33,179 nucleotides of DNA from Bernardetiaceae bacterium (GTDB lineage: Bacteria > Bacteroidota > Bacteroidia > Cytophagales > Thermoflexibacteraceae): the NCBI GenBank assembly GCA_025454895.1, contig JALONO010000005.1, forward strand, positions 1-33,179, in the 5' to 3' direction. Made by a program: the position numbers and the translations under genes. The notes under the pieces were generated by a model. It was not told the origin of the DNA and did no database searches. It saw only the letters and a list, made by a program, of their open reading frames with translations. This document shows, one piece after another, positions 1 through 8,756 of the stretch. Position 1 is the stretch's first letter, and the number at the start of each line of letters is the position of its first letter.

Positions 1-668
1 TGGTGTTGGTCTAGTACCACCACTTCGCTGGTAAAACCGGTTGCTGGGCCGTGGTGGCAGCCCAGCACCACGACGTGGGCGGTTTCTTGGTAGTCCACCG
101 GGCCGTGGATGATCACGCCCAGGCGTTGGGCCATAAACTGCTGCACGGTTTCGTGTTCGGGGCTGCCGGGCAGGTAGCAGGCCGGGCCGGGGGCCGGGGC
201 GGTCGACACTTGCTCGGCCGGGGGGGCGCAGGTTAGCCCGGTAGCGGCGGCCAGCCACTGCGGTTGCTTGCCTGCTGGCCCAAAGCCGTAGGCTAATACG
301 TGGGCGGGGAGGGCGGTTTCCAGGTACAGGTCAGGTTGTTCCCATAGCCAGGTTGGGGTGGCCACATCCACCGCCACGATGCCGCGCGGGTCAGGGTGGG
401 TGCTATTGGCCAGGCGGTGCAAAAACAGCCGGCCGCCCGCCAGGGCCGAAAGGCCGCAGAACCAAGGTTCGTCGATCCCCAGGTTGTTCACGAGCAGTTG
501 GGCGGCGGGTTGGCCAGGGTAGGGGAGGGCCAGTACCGAAAACGACACCTCCCGTTGGGCGGCTTGGCGGGTTTCCCAGGCCAGCCAAGCGCGTTGGGCA
601 TCGGCCACCAAACGGAATACCTGGCCGGGGGTTTCGGTATCAAACACGCGCAGCAAAGCAGACGGCAT
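1..668 (-). CDS. DUF4905-like protein, 5' part (runs off left edge)
   Basis: An open frame runs from an ATG at 668 to the window edge with no stop, giving about 222 residues of an incomplete protein. It begins MPSALLRVFDTE and contains the stretch WFCGLSALAGGRLFLHRL followed by a GIVAVDVAT segment and a Trp-rich turn. This resembles the DUF4905 family of Bacteroidota, whose role is unknown; the family assignment rests on recalled pattern and is moderate. No signal peptide or membrane segment is visible, so it is probably cytoplasmic. It is divergent from tex. A perfect -7 box (TACATTTG, minus strand, 679-672) lies only 3 bases before the ATG, so the message would be almost leaderless unless another promoter is used. 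The C-terminus is outside the window. Confidence 0.6.
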   Translation of the reverse strand, partial: MPSALLRVFDTETPGQVFRLVADAQRAWLAWETRQAAQREVSFSVLALPYPGQPAAQLLVNNLGIDEPWFCGLSALAGGRLFLHRLANSTHPDPRGIVAVDVATPTWLWEQPDLYLETALPAHVLAYGFGPAGKQPQWLAAATGLTCAPPAEQVSTAPAPGPACYLPGSPEHETVQQFMAQRLGVIIHGPVDYQETAHVVVLGCHHGPATGFTSEVVVLDQH

Positions 669-671
669 GGG

Positions 672-679
672 CAAATGTA
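672..679 (-). promoter_or_regulatory. -7 promoter box upstream of the DUF4905-like gene
   Basis: Minus strand reads TACATTTG, an exact match to the Bacteroidota TAnnTTTG -7 element. No TTG is found at the usual 17-21 bp upstream. The predicted transcription start falls at about the ATG, implying a leaderless or very short leader. Confidence 0.4.
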
Positions 680-769
680 GCCTAAAGGTGAAACTTGTTG
701 GCGAAAAACCCCGCCTGGCACCCCCTGCCTTTTTTTGCCCGGCCGCCCGCAATTGGCGGTTAAACCCAC

Positions 770-777
770 TATCTTTG
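770..777 (+). promoter_or_regulatory. -7 promoter box for tex
   Basis: TATCTTTG matches TAnnTTTG exactly. The nearest upstream TTG (753-755) is 14 bp away, shorter than the usual 17-21 bp, so the -33 part is doubtful. It would give a leader of about 65 bases before the tex ATG at 848. Confidence 0.45.
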
Positions 778-847
778 CTGCCCGTTTTGCGCGAGGGCAG
801 GCGGGCATTTCACCTTATTAATCAATCACCAACTGTCCTTTACCATC

Positions 848-3163
848 ATGGACAAGAATCTGCTTACCATCGCTGGCGAGTTAAACATCGGCCCCCGCCA
901 AGTGGCCGCCACGGTTGAGCTACTGGACGGCGGGGCCACCGTGCCGTTCATTTCCCGTTACCGCAAGGAAGTTACGGGCAGTTTGGACGAAGTACAAGTG
1001 GCCACTATCCGCGACCGGGTGGGCCAACTGCGCGAACTGGACAAGCGCCGCGAGGCAATTCTGGCCTCGCTCACCGAGTTGGGCAAACTCACCCCAGAGT
1101 TGGAGGCCCAAATCCGGGCGGCGGAAACCATGAGCCGCTTGGAGGACATTTACCTGCCCTACAAACCCAAACGCCGCACCCGGGCCACCATTGCCCGCGA
1201 AAAAGGGCTGGAACCCTTGGCCGATGTGCTGCAAGCCCAGGACGAAAGTGTGGACTTGTTGATGGAGATATTAAAGTTTATCAACGAAGAGAAAGACGTA
1301 AAAACCATTGAGGAAGCCCTGGCCGGTGCGCGCGACATCATTGCCGAGCGCATCAACGAAGACCAGGAAGTACGGGCGCAAATGCGGGAGTTGTTCGAGA
1401 AAGAAGGCGTGTTTACCGCCAAGGTAATCAATGGTAAAGAAGAAGCCGGGCAGAAGTACAAAGACTATTTTGACTGGGAAGAACAGATTGCCACTGCGCC
1501 TTCGCACCGGGTTTTGGCCCTGCGCCGGGCCGAGAAGGAGGAGATCATCTCGCTAGTGTCGATGCCCGACGAGGAAGGAACCTTGTACCGCCTCACCCAA
1601 CGGTTTGTAAAAAGCGACGGCCCGCTTGGCGAGCAAGTGCGCCTGGCCGTCCGCGACAGCTACAAACGCCTGCTCGGCCCCAGCATGGAAACCGAAATTA
1701 GGCAGGCCTCCAAAGAACGGGCCGATGCCGAAGCCATCAAAGTATTTGCCGATAACCTGCGCCAACTGTTGCTGGCCGCCCCGCTGGGCCAAAAGCGGGT
1801 GCTGGCCATCGATCCGGGCTTCCGCACGGGTTGCAAGCTGGTGGCCCTGGATGCCCAGGGCAAGCTGCTGGCCAACGACGTGATCTATCCACACGAGCGC
1901 AACCGCCTGGCCGAATCGGGCATGACGGTGCGCACCCTGTGCGAGCAGCACCAAATCGAGGCCGTAGCCATTGGCAACGGCACGGCCGGCCGCGAAACCG
2001 AGCAGTTTGTGCGCAACCTGCATTTGCCCAAAGCCATCCAGATCGTGATGGTGAACGAAAGCGGGGCCTCGGTGTACTCGGCCTCGGAGGTGGCCCGCCG
2101 CGAGTTCCCCGACCACGACCTGACCGTGCGCGGGGCGGTGTCCATCGGGCGGCGCCTCATGGACCCCCTGGCCGAACTGGTGAAAATCGACCCTAAGTCG
2201 ATTGGTGTTGGCCAGTACCAGCACGATGTGGACCAAACCATGCTCAAAAATTCGCTGGACGACGTGGTGATCAGTTGCGTAAACGCCGTGGGCGTGGAAG
2301 TGAACACCGCCAGCAAGGAACTCCTCACCTACGTGTCGGGCTTGGGGCCGAGCCTGGCCCAGAACATAGTGGACTACCGCAATTTGCACGGGGCTTTTAA
2401 AAACCGGCAGGCCCTGCGCCAAGTGCCCCGCCTGGGCGAAAAGGCGTTTGAACAAGCGGCGGGCTTCCTGCGCATCCGCGAAGGCGAGAACCCGCTCGAC
2501 GCCAGTGCCGTCCACCCGGAAAGTTACCCCGTGGTAGAGCGCATGGCCCAGGACCTCCAATGCTCCGTACAAGACCTGATGACTAAGGCCGACCTACGTA
2601 AACTCATTGACCTCAAAAAATACGTAACCGAAAGCGTGGGCCTGCCCACCTTGCAAGACATTGTGAAGGAACTGGCCAAGCCCGGCCGCGACCCCCGTGC
2701 CCAATTCGAGGCTTTCTCGTTTACCGAAGGCGTGAACCAGATGGAAGACCTCAAAGTGGGGATGAAACTGCCCGGCATTGTTACCAACATTACCGCTTTT
2801 GGGGCTTTTGTAGATGTGGGCGTGCACCAAGATGGTTTGGTACACCTGAGCCAGATGGCCGATCGCTACATCGAGAACCCTAACGAGGTGGTGAAAGTGC
2901 AGCAAAAAGTGATGGTAACCGTGGTGGAAGTGGACATCCCTCGTAAGCGCATTGCCCTGAGCATGAAGGCCGAGCCGTTTGCGGGTGCGGGTAAACCTGC
3001 CGCCAAGGCCCCCGAAAAGAAGAACGGGGCCGACAAAAAACCGTACGAAAAGCCGAAGGAATTTACCAAAACTCCGGAGCGCAACCACCGCCGCGAGCAA
3101 GCCGAGGCCCCAGAAGAGGATATGGCCACCATGTTAGCTAAGTTGAAATCAAAATTTAGGTGA
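848..3163 (+). CDS. tex: Tex family RNA-binding transcription accessory protein
   Basis: 771 residues, the usual length for Tex, a cytoplasmic nucleic-acid-binding protein linked to transcription and related to eukaryotic Spt6. The domain order is classical. A helical N-terminal region (about 1-310) is followed by a YqgF/RNase H-like domain starting at the motif VLAIDPGFRTG (about residue 317). Helix-hairpin-helix segments follow (about 489-560, with YVSGLGPSLAQNIVDYR). An S1 RNA-binding domain (about 637-705, GIVTNITAFGAFVDVG) is next. The tail after about residue 705 is rich in Lys, Glu and Pro and is probably disordered. The ATG at 848 gives the canonical N-terminus (MDKNLLTIAGELN). It is divergent from the DUF4905-like gene and has its own -7 box. 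There is no sign of damage. Confidence 0.96.
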   Translation: MDKNLLTIAGELNIGPRQVAATVELLDGGATVPFISRYRKEVTGSLDEVQVATIRDRVGQLRELDKRREAILASLTELGKLTPELEAQIRAAETMSRLEDIYLPYKPKRRTRATIAREKGLEPLADVLQAQDESVDLLMEILKFINEEKDVKTIEEALAGARDIIAERINEDQEVRAQMRELFEKEGVFTAKVINGKEEAGQKYKDYFDWEEQIATAPSHRVLALRRAEKEEIISLVSMPDEEGTLYRLTQRFVKSDGPLGEQVRLAVRDSYKRLLGPSMETEIRQASKERADAEAIKVFADNLRQLLLAAPLGQKRVLAIDPGFRTGCKLVALDAQGKLLANDVIYPHERNRLAESGMTVRTLCEQHQIEAVAIGNGTAGRETEQFVRNLHLPKAIQIVMVNESGASVYSASEVARREFPDHDLTVRGAVSIGRRLMDPLAELVKIDPKSIGVGQYQHDVDQTMLKNSLDDVVISCVNAVGVEVNTASKELLTYVSGLGPSLAQNIVDYRNLHGAFKNRQALRQVPRLGEKAFEQAAGFLRIREGENPLDASAVHPESYPVVERMAQDLQCSVQDLMTKADLRKLIDLKKYVTESVGLPTLQDIVKELAKPGRDPRAQFEAFSFTEGVNQMEDLKVGMKLPGIVTNITAFGAFVDVGVHQDGLVHLSQMADRYIENPNEVVKVQQKVMVTVVEVDIPRKRIALSMKAEPFAGAGKPAAKAPEKKNGADKKPYEKPKEFTKTPERNHRREQAEAPEEDMATMLAKLKSKFR

Positions 3164-3464
3164 AAAAGTGGGGTTTTGCCGCAACACACCCTAATTTAGG
3201 GCTTGGTTTGTCGACCTCTTTTTCAATGGGCACGCTCCCAGTATTGCCACTACAACCCTAACAACATTTCTCTGCCGCCTACCAGTTGGGGCTTGTCATT
3301 GATTTGGTAATTTATTTTTACATTTGTCGTTAGATGCCAAGCTAAACACCGCTCGACTCGACCCTTTAACCAGGCCGCAGATCGTCTGTTTTGAGAATTG
3401 TCGAACTAACACGAAGCTGGTTGCCATATTTAATTCCCTTTAGCATAAACTAGCCGTTGGCTTT
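3164..3464. other. Intergenic region tex to PBP, 301 bp
   Basis: No coding potential is seen. Just after tex there is a short perfect dyad (CCCTAATTTAGGG, 3189-3201) without a clear T-run. It may be a weak termination signal or a protein site. The second half holds the promoter of the penicillin-binding protein gene (TTG at 3299-3301 and TACATTTG at 3319-3326), leaving a leader of about 130 bases with no recognisable structure. Confidence 0.5.
3299..3326 (+). promoter_or_regulatory. Bacteroidota-type promoter for the class A PBP gene
   Basis: TTG at 3299-3301, a 17 bp gap, then TACATTTG at 3319-3326, which matches TTG-N17-21-TAnnTTTG. Predicted start is near 3333, giving a leader of about 130 bases to the ATG at 3465. 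Confidence 0.6.
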
Positions 3465-5945
3465 ATGAATTCTAAGTTTACCCAGGCGCGTCAGGTATTG
3501 AGCCAGATTGGGCAGTTACTGCTCCAAATCGGACGGTATCTCGCTGATTTGTGGTCCGATTTCTGGACCGTATTTTGGCCTTGGTTTCGGCAATCGGAGT
3601 TCGTGCGTTTTTTTAAACCCCGCTTAGGCGACTCGCTGGTCATGCACGTGATCCGGGGCTGCTGGTATGTGTTTTTTGCGAGTTGCCTGGCCTGTGTGCT
3701 GTATTTTAAGTCGGTGGAATACAACTGGTTTGGCTGGTACGGGGCCATGCCCGATGTAAAGCTGCTCGAGAACCCTAAAATGCCCACCCCGTCCGAGCTT
3801 TACACCGCCGACGGGGTGCTCATTGGCCGGTTTTATAAAGAAAACCGCATCCCGGTCGAGTACCGGGAACTTTCGCCCAATTTGATCAACGCCCTAGAGG
3901 CCACCGAAGACATCCGTTTCCGGGACCATGCGGGTATCGACTTGCCAGCCACCCTCTCTATTTTATGGTACACCCTGCGCGGCGACCGCCGGGGCGGCAG
4001 CACCATTTCCCAACAGTTGGCCAAAAACCTTTATCGAACCCGCCGCAAAGACGCCAAAGGCAGCCTGTCGGTCAAATATCCCCAACTTACCACTCCCATC
4101 TACAAAACCAAGGAATGGATTACGGCGGTGGACCTCGAGAAAACCTACACCAAGGAGGAGATCATCACCCTCTACTTTAACACGGTGGAGTTTGGGGGCG
4201 GGGCTTTTGGGGTAAAAACAGCCGCGAAGGTGTTTTTTAGCACTACTCCTGACCAACTCACCATCCCCCAAGCCGCGATGTTGGTGGGGATGCTGAAAAA
4301 TCCGACCACGTTTAGCCCCATCCGCCGCCCTGAACGCACCTTGGAACGCCGCAACGTGGTGTTTAACCAGATGCTCAAGTACAATTTCATCACCCGCGAG
4401 CAGTACGATGCCTTTTGCAAGACCCCGCTGGGCCTGCAAAAAAGCGTGGAGCGAGAGGAAGAAAACGGGGCCGCCACCTACTTCCGGGGCGTAATGAACC
4501 AGTATTTGGAAAATTGGTGCGAGGAAAACGACCTGGACCTCTACGCCGACGGCCTGAAAATTTACACCACCATCGACTCGCGGGTGCAGGCCCACGCCGA
4601 GGCGGCCGTGGCCAAAAAAATGAAGGAGTTCCAAAAGATATTCGACCGCCACTGGGGCAACCAATACCCTTGGCGGTACAAATCGGGGGCGGTAATTCCC
4701 AATTACGTGGAAAACATCGCCATCAGGCAATACCGCCGCGAGTTTGATCGAGTGGGCCGCGATACCGCCATTTTCCTGGCCTTGATGAGCAACAAAAAGA
4801 AAATGTCGCTTTTTTCTTGGGACAAGGGCGAGTTTACCGATTCGCTGAGCGTACTCGACTCCATTGAGTATTGCAAACGTTTTTTGCATACCGGCCTCAT
4901 GGCCATGAACCCTCACTCGGGCTACATCCGGGCTTGGGTGGGCGGCATTAATTATAAGTATTTTAAGTTCGATCACGTAAAACGTTCCTTCCGCCAGCCG
5001 GGGTCCACTTTCAAGCCATTTATTTACGCGGCCGCGATCGACTCGTTTGGGTATTCACCCTGCGCCACCTTTCTGGACGCGCCCGTAACCATCAAATACC
5101 AGGAGCGCAACAGCCGCCGGGGCCATTACTCCTTCTGGACCCCGCACAACGCCAGCCAGTCGGCCAGTTATGCCCGCGTAACCATGCGCTATGGCCTAGG
5201 CCGTAGCCTCAATACCGTGGCCGCCCGGGTTACCGAGGCGGTAGGCTGGGGGTCAGTGATCAACTATGCCCGTAAGCTGGGCATCACCACCCGCATGGAC
5301 AGTGTGCCTTCGGTGGGCCTGGGCTCTAGCGAGGTAACTTTGTACGACATGGTGGGAGCCTATGGCACCTTCTTGAACGAGGGCATCTGGACCGAGCCGC
5401 AGTTCATCACCCGCGTGGAAGACCGTAGCGGGCGGATCATCCACCGGTTTAGGCCCAAAACCCGACGGGCCCTCAAACCTGAAAGTGCCTACTTGATGGT
5501 TCACATGCTGCGCGGGGGCCTGCAAGAAAGCGGCGGTACCTCCCGGCGATTGTTTTCTTACCCTAAAGTGGTGAGTAATAACGAGTTGGCCGGTAAAACC
5601 GGATCTTCATCCAACTACGTGGACGCTTGGTACATGGGCCTCACCCGCGACCTGGTAACTGGCGTTTGGGTGGGCGGCGACGACAGCAGTATCCACTTCC
5701 GCACTGGCCAATACGGGGAAGGCTCCAAAACCGCCCTGCCCATTTTCGCCACGTTCATGGAAAACGTGTACAGCGACAGCACCAACCTGGGCATTACCAA
5801 AGGCCGTTTTCCCACCGAGCAAGAACTGCGGCTTACGCTCAACAAGAACCTCATCTGCCCAAGTGTAACCTACACGGGCTATCGGCCCCGCTCCGACTCG
5901 ACGGCCAACCGTTCTGGTGCTGACTCAACAAGCGGGGGGCAGTAA
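3465..5945 (+). CDS. mrcA: Class A penicillin-binding protein (PBP1A-type transglycosylase/transpeptidase)
   Basis: 826 residues. It polymerises and cross-links peptidoglycan outside the inner membrane. A cytoplasmic N-terminus of about 60 residues precedes one membrane segment (about 64-84, around WYVFFASCLACVLYF). The glycosyltransferase (family 51) domain carries the catalytic motif EDIRFRDHAG (about 147) and GGSTISQQLAKNL. The transpeptidase domain has the acylation motif STFK (Ser514/Lys517), an SLN motif (GRSLNTV) and KTG at 711-713. All catalytic motifs are intact. A short insertion (RRKDAKGSLSVKYP) sits inside the transglycosylase domain. The tail after KTG is Ser/Thr-rich. It has its own promoter, and the next gene starts 54 bp after its stop in the same direction with no separate promoter seen, so the two may be co-transcribed. 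Confidence 0.95.
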   Translation: MNSKFTQARQVLSQIGQLLLQIGRYLADLWSDFWTVFWPWFRQSEFVRFFKPRLGDSLVMHVIRGCWYVFFASCLACVLYFKSVEYNWFGWYGAMPDVKLLENPKMPTPSELYTADGVLIGRFYKENRIPVEYRELSPNLINALEATEDIRFRDHAGIDLPATLSILWYTLRGDRRGGSTISQQLAKNLYRTRRKDAKGSLSVKYPQLTTPIYKTKEWITAVDLEKTYTKEEIITLYFNTVEFGGGAFGVKTAAKVFFSTTPDQLTIPQAAMLVGMLKNPTTFSPIRRPERTLERRNVVFNQMLKYNFITREQYDAFCKTPLGLQKSVEREEENGAATYFRGVMNQYLENWCEENDLDLYADGLKIYTTIDSRVQAHAEAAVAKKMKEFQKIFDRHWGNQYPWRYKSGAVIPNYVENIAIRQYRREFDRVGRDTAIFLALMSNKKKMSLFSWDKGEFTDSLSVLDSIEYCKRFLHTGLMAMNPHSGYIRAWVGGINYKYFKFDHVKRSFRQPGSTFKPFIYAAAIDSFGYSPCATFLDAPVTIKYQERNSRRGHYSFWTPHNASQSASYARVTMRYGLGRSLNTVAARVTEAVGWGSVINYARKLGITTRMDSVPSVGLGSSEVTLYDMVGAYGTFLNEGIWTEPQFITRVEDRSGRIIHRFRPKTRRALKPESAYLMVHMLRGGLQESGGTSRRLFSYPKVVSNNELAGKTGSSSNYVDAWYMGLTRDLVTGVWVGGDDSSIHFRTGQYGEGSKTALPIFATFMENVYSDSTNLGITKGRFPTEQELRLTLNKNLICPSVTYTGYRPRSDSTANRSGADSTSGGQ

Positions 5946-5999
5946 ATCGGTGGGTTTTGTGGGTAAAGGCGGTATTTTTCCGGCCGTAATGCCACCCAT

Positions 6000-6839
6000 A
6001 TGAAAATTTACCGCACCGCCGAGGGCAATGTTATCGAGCACGAAGGTCAGTGTTACCTTTCCCTCCAGCCTCACTGGGAGGGCTTTGTCAACCGGGAAAA
6101 CCTAGCGCAGCGTTTACACGAAGAATTGCGCAGCCTAGCCCCCACGGGAGGGAGCGATTGGCTGGCCCGGCAAACGTTACTAGCCCCCATCGCCACCCGG
6201 CAAGAGCTTTGGGCGGCGGGCGTTACCTACCTGCGCAGCCGCGATGCGCGCATGGAAGAAGCCGAGCAGGCCGGGGGCGGCAGTTTCTACGACCGGGTGT
6301 ATGAAGCCCCGCGTCCCGAACTGTTTTTTAAAGCTACCCCGCCCCGTATTGTGGCCCCAGGCGCGCCGGTGCGCATCCGCCGGGATAGCACTTGGAACGT
6401 GCCGGAGCCGGAGTTGGTGCTGGTACTTAACGCCAAGGCCGAACTAGTGGGCTACACCGTGGGCAACGACATGAGTTCGCGCAGTATCGAGGGCGAAAAC
6501 CCTTTGTATTTGCCCCAAGCCAAAACTTACGATGGCTGCGCCTCGCTCGGGCCTGGCATTTTGGTGGCCGAGGAGCCGCTGCCGCCCACCACGCTAATTA
6601 CCCTGACAATTAGCCGGCAGGGGCAGGTGGCGTTTAAAGGCGAGGTGGAAGTAGGACGGCTAAAACGCAGCTTTGCCGAATTGGCGGGCTACTTGTTCCG
6701 CGAGTGTAGTTTCCCGCACGGGGTGCTGCTCATGACGGGCACTGGCATTGTACCCTCAACCGAGTTTACCCTCCACCCCGGCGACGTGGTAAGCATCCAC
6801 ATTGCGGGCATTGGGACTTTGACTAACCCAGTAGCATAA
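6000..6839 (+). CDS. Fumarylacetoacetate hydrolase-fold enzyme (possible sugar-acid dehydratase/hydrolase)
   Basis: 279 residues of the FAH superfamily, metal-dependent enzymes acting on 2-oxo acids. The metal-binding pattern is present: Glu136 and Glu138 in [10 protein letters not shown], Asp157 in [10 protein letters not shown], and Lys175 in LPQAKTYDG. The run [18 protein letters not shown] recalls the subgroup that includes 2-dehydro-3-deoxy-D-arabinonate dehydratase rather than true fumarylacetoacetase; that refinement is from memory and only moderate. An N-terminal domain of about 60 residues precedes the catalytic domain. The enzyme should be soluble and cytoplasmic. No sugar-acid pathway genes lie next to it, so the substrate cannot be settled from context. 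It converges on the SCP2 gene. Confidence 0.88.
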   Translation: MKIYRTAEGNVIEHEGQCYLSLQPHWEGFVNRENLAQRLHEELRSLAPTGGSDWLARQTLLAPIATRQELWAAGVTYLRSRDARMEEAEQAGGGSFYDRVYEAPRPELFFKATPPRIVAPGAPVRIRRDSTWNVPEPELVLVLNAKAELVGYTVGNDMSSRSIEGENPLYLPQAKTYDGCASLGPGILVAEEPLPPTTLITLTISRQGQVAFKGEVEVGRLKRSFAELAGYLFRECSFPHGVLLMTGTGIVPSTEFTLHPGDVVSIHIAGIGTLTNPVA

Positions 6840-6887
6840 GTCGTTATCAGTCAATATCTTGATTTTAGCTAGCTGGTTAGTTGCAGG

Positions 6888-7187
6888 CTATTGGGAAATC
6901 AACTGGGCCACCTTCATCGCCGTGTTCATGTCGCCGCTGATTTTGAGCTTGCCAGTCATCATGGCCATCATCACGTTCAGGTCGCCGGTGAGCAGGCCGC
7001 TCAGAGTGGCCAGCGTGGTTTTGATGGTACAACCCGCCTCCCGCATTTCGTTGTTGACCACGGGCGGCTGGGCCGAGGTATCCACAAATACGTGACCGCC
7101 ATCGAGTTGTAGCTGTAAGGTACCTGGCAGGGTGGCCCCGCCATCCACTAAGCCTTTGATTTTGTCGGTGATTTCTAAAATATTCAT
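6888..7187 (-). CDS. SCP2 sterol-binding domain protein
   Basis: 99 residues forming one SCP2 domain, a small lipid/acyl-CoA-binding fold. The typical C-terminal half is present (GDLNVMMAMMTGKLKISGDM followed by a short helix). No signal peptide or membrane segment is seen. It starts 30 bases after the stop of the enoyl-CoA hydratase gene on the same strand, so the two are probably one operon. The pairing suggests that it binds or presents a hydrophobic acyl substrate, which is an inference. ATG at 7187 is the only sensible start. Confidence 0.88.
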   Translation of the reverse strand: MNILEITDKIKGLVDGGATLPGTLQLQLDGGHVFVDTSAQPPVVNNEMREAGCTIKTTLATLSGLLTGDLNVMMAMMTGKLKISGDMNTAMKVAQLISQ

Positions 7188-7217
7188 TGACAGTGAGTTA
7201 ATATAAAGGTTGAATGC

Positions 7218-7967
7218 TTATTTTTTGAAATTGCGCAAGGTTTCTGTGCGGTCGGTGATGGCCAGGTGGTTGTCCAGTTCGGCGGCCAGGCCCTCCTTGA
7301 GGGTGAGCAAGGCCCCCTGGTAGTACAATTGCTTCATGCCCGCAATGGTCTGCGGGCTGTTACCGACGATTTGCTTGCAGATATTCTCCACCTCGGTATC
7401 CAAATTGGCCAAGGGCACCGCGCGGTTGACCAGGCCAATCCGGGCGGCTTCAGTGCCACCAATGGGTTGGGCCGTAAACGAGAGTTCCATCGCTTTATTG
7501 ATCCCCACTTTTTGGGGCAGCCGCTGGGTCATGCCCCATTTGGGGGCCAGGCCCCACTTGGTATGGGTGTCGCCGATCTGGGCTTCCTCGGCCGCAATGG
7601 CCAGGTCAAAGGCCAGCATCAGCTCGGTGGCCCCGGTGTAGCAGTAGCCGTTTACGGCCGCAATGGTCACCTGGGGCATGGTTTGGATGATGTTGATAAA
7701 GTCCAGGCCATAGTGCAAAAAGTCTTCGCTGGTGAACTGGCCGCCCACTATTTGCTCGTTGAGGTTTTTTAGATCCACTCCGGCCGAAAAGGCCCGCCCC
7801 GTGCCCGTGAGCACCAGCACCCGCACGTTGGGGTCGTTAGCGATTTGCTGGGCGGCATCGCGTAGCTCGTGCATCATATTGGGCGTGAGGGCATTAAGTA
7901 CCTGCGGGCGGTTCATGACTAGCCGGGCTATCCCATCCCGTTGGCTCACGATGATTTCTTGATACAT
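7218..7967 (-). CDS. Enoyl-CoA hydratase/isomerase family protein
   Basis: 249 residues, usual length for the crotonase superfamily. The oxyanion-hole segment RAFSAGVDLKNL (about 58-69) and the second loop NGYCYTGATELMLAFD (about 106-121) are typical. Compared with rat mitochondrial crotonase, the first catalytic Glu is kept (Glu115 in ATELM). The position of the second one is occupied by His135 (IGDTHTKWG in place of FGQPEILLG). Loss of the second acid is seen in isomerases and other crotonase relatives, so plain hydratase activity is uncertain. It is likely co-transcribed with the downstream SCP2 gene and divergent from the TM2-domain gene. Confidence 0.92.
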   Translation of the reverse strand: MYQEIIVSQRDGIARLVMNRPQVLNALTPNMMHELRDAAQQIANDPNVRVLVLTGTGRAFSAGVDLKNLNEQIVGGQFTSEDFLHYGLDFINIIQTMPQVTIAAVNGYCYTGATELMLAFDLAIAAEEAQIGDTHTKWGLAPKWGMTQRLPQKVGINKAMELSFTAQPIGGTEAARIGLVNRAVPLANLDTEVENICKQIVGNSPQTIAGMKQLYYQGALLTLKEGLAAELDNHLAITDRTETLRNFKK

Positions 7968-8021
7968 GTTATTGTTTTTGTAATTGTCAACGAAATTAGC
8001 CTAGATTCTCCGATCGGGCTT

Positions 8022-8051
8022 TTGATTTTGCTCACGAGTGCCCTAATATTG
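8022..8051 (+). promoter_or_regulatory. Probable promoter for the TM2-domain gene
   Basis: TTG at 8022-8024, 19 bp gap, then TAATATTG at 8044-8051, one mismatch to TAnnTTTG. Predicted start near 8058, about 40 bases before the ATG at 8099. Confidence 0.4.
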
Positions 8052-8098
8052 CAAACATTTATTTCACGTCAAATTTCACACATTACGAACAAAACGTT

Positions 8099-8536
8099 AT
8101 GAAGAATCTCTTTTTCCTACTCACTTTTGCCCTGGGTATCTTTGTGTCATTTGCGGCGGCTCCTCCCAGCAAAGCCCCTGCTGAATTGACTCGGGTCGAA
8201 CTCAAAGCCGCTAAAGAAGTGGCCAAGGCCCAAAAGAAAGCCCTCAAAGCCGAGGCAAAGGCTCAGAAAAAAGCCGCTCGTCAAGCCAAGTACCTAGCCT
8301 GGGTAAAACGGATGGCTAGTGATGCAAACTGGGGCGCCGTGGTGGTTTGTTTCTTCCTAGGTTGGTTGGGCATTCACCGGGTAATGATGGGCGGTACCGG
8401 CTTACTCATCCTGGGTTACATCGTAACCTTCGGCGGGTTCTTCGGGATTTTGCCCCTTGTTGACTTTATCCGCCTCATCATCGATTCGTCGCACTACCAA
8501 GACAACGATGCCCTGTTCCGCGGTTTCCAAAACTAA
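8099..8536 (+). CDS. Exported/membrane TM2-domain protein
   Basis: 145 residues. An N-terminal signal peptide (about 1-21, MKNLFFLLTFALGIFVSFAA) is followed by a Lys/Ala-rich segment (about 35-68) that is probably a charged helix. A TM2 domain follows (about 78-130): two membrane helices joined by the conserved turn, with FFLGWLGIHRVMMGG and GILPLVDFIRLII. Such proteins are common in Bacteroidota and have no assigned function. The gene stands alone, with its own promoter and a strong terminator 36 bases after the stop. ATG at 8099 gives a clean signal peptide. Confidence 0.88.
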   Translation: MKNLFFLLTFALGIFVSFAAAPPSKAPAELTRVELKAAKEVAKAQKKALKAEAKAQKKAARQAKYLAWVKRMASDANWGAVVVCFFLGWLGIHRVMMGGTGLLILGYIVTFGGFFGILPLVDFIRLIIDSSHYQDNDALFRGFQN

Positions 8537-8571
8537 TTGCAGCTTTTTCGCTTAAACCCATTCAATGTATG

Positions 8572-8603
8572 GCGGCCCTTTCGTTTGGAAGGGCCGCTTT
8601 TTT
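8572..8603 (+). terminator. Intrinsic terminator after the TM2-domain gene
   Basis: A perfect 9 bp GC-rich stem, GCGGCCCTT (8572-8580) with AAGGGCCGC (8589-8597), an 8-base loop and TTTTTT (8598-8603). Confidence 0.9.
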
Positions 8604-8694
8604 GTGGAAAACTGAAAGCGCAAATACAACAAGTAGGGTAGGGGAGGTTGCGGCAAATTACATCCGCCCTCTAAATTTTGATTGGTTTTTCGCT

Positions 8695-8702
8695 TAGGTT
8701 TG
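8695..8702 (+). promoter_or_regulatory. -7 promoter box for the alpha-amylase gene
   Basis: TAGGTTTG matches TAnnTTTG exactly. The nearest TTG (8678-8680) is 14 bp upstream, so the -33 part is weak. Predicted start near 8709 lies downstream of an in-frame ATG at 8682, which supports initiation at 8757. Confidence 0.45.
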
Positions 8703-8756
8703 GTGAACCAAGGTGGGTTGTCCACCTCCACGCCCGTTTTTAACCGTGCCTTTCCT

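Noticed and set aside
1553-2572. 339-codon minus-strand open frame inside tex
   Set aside because: It lies wholly within the intact tex gene. Its composition is what antisense of GC-rich codons gives, and no domain is recognisable.
3963-4976. 337-codon minus-strand open frame inside the PBP gene
   Set aside because: Shadow of the penicillin-binding protein; His/Val-rich antisense composition and no motif.
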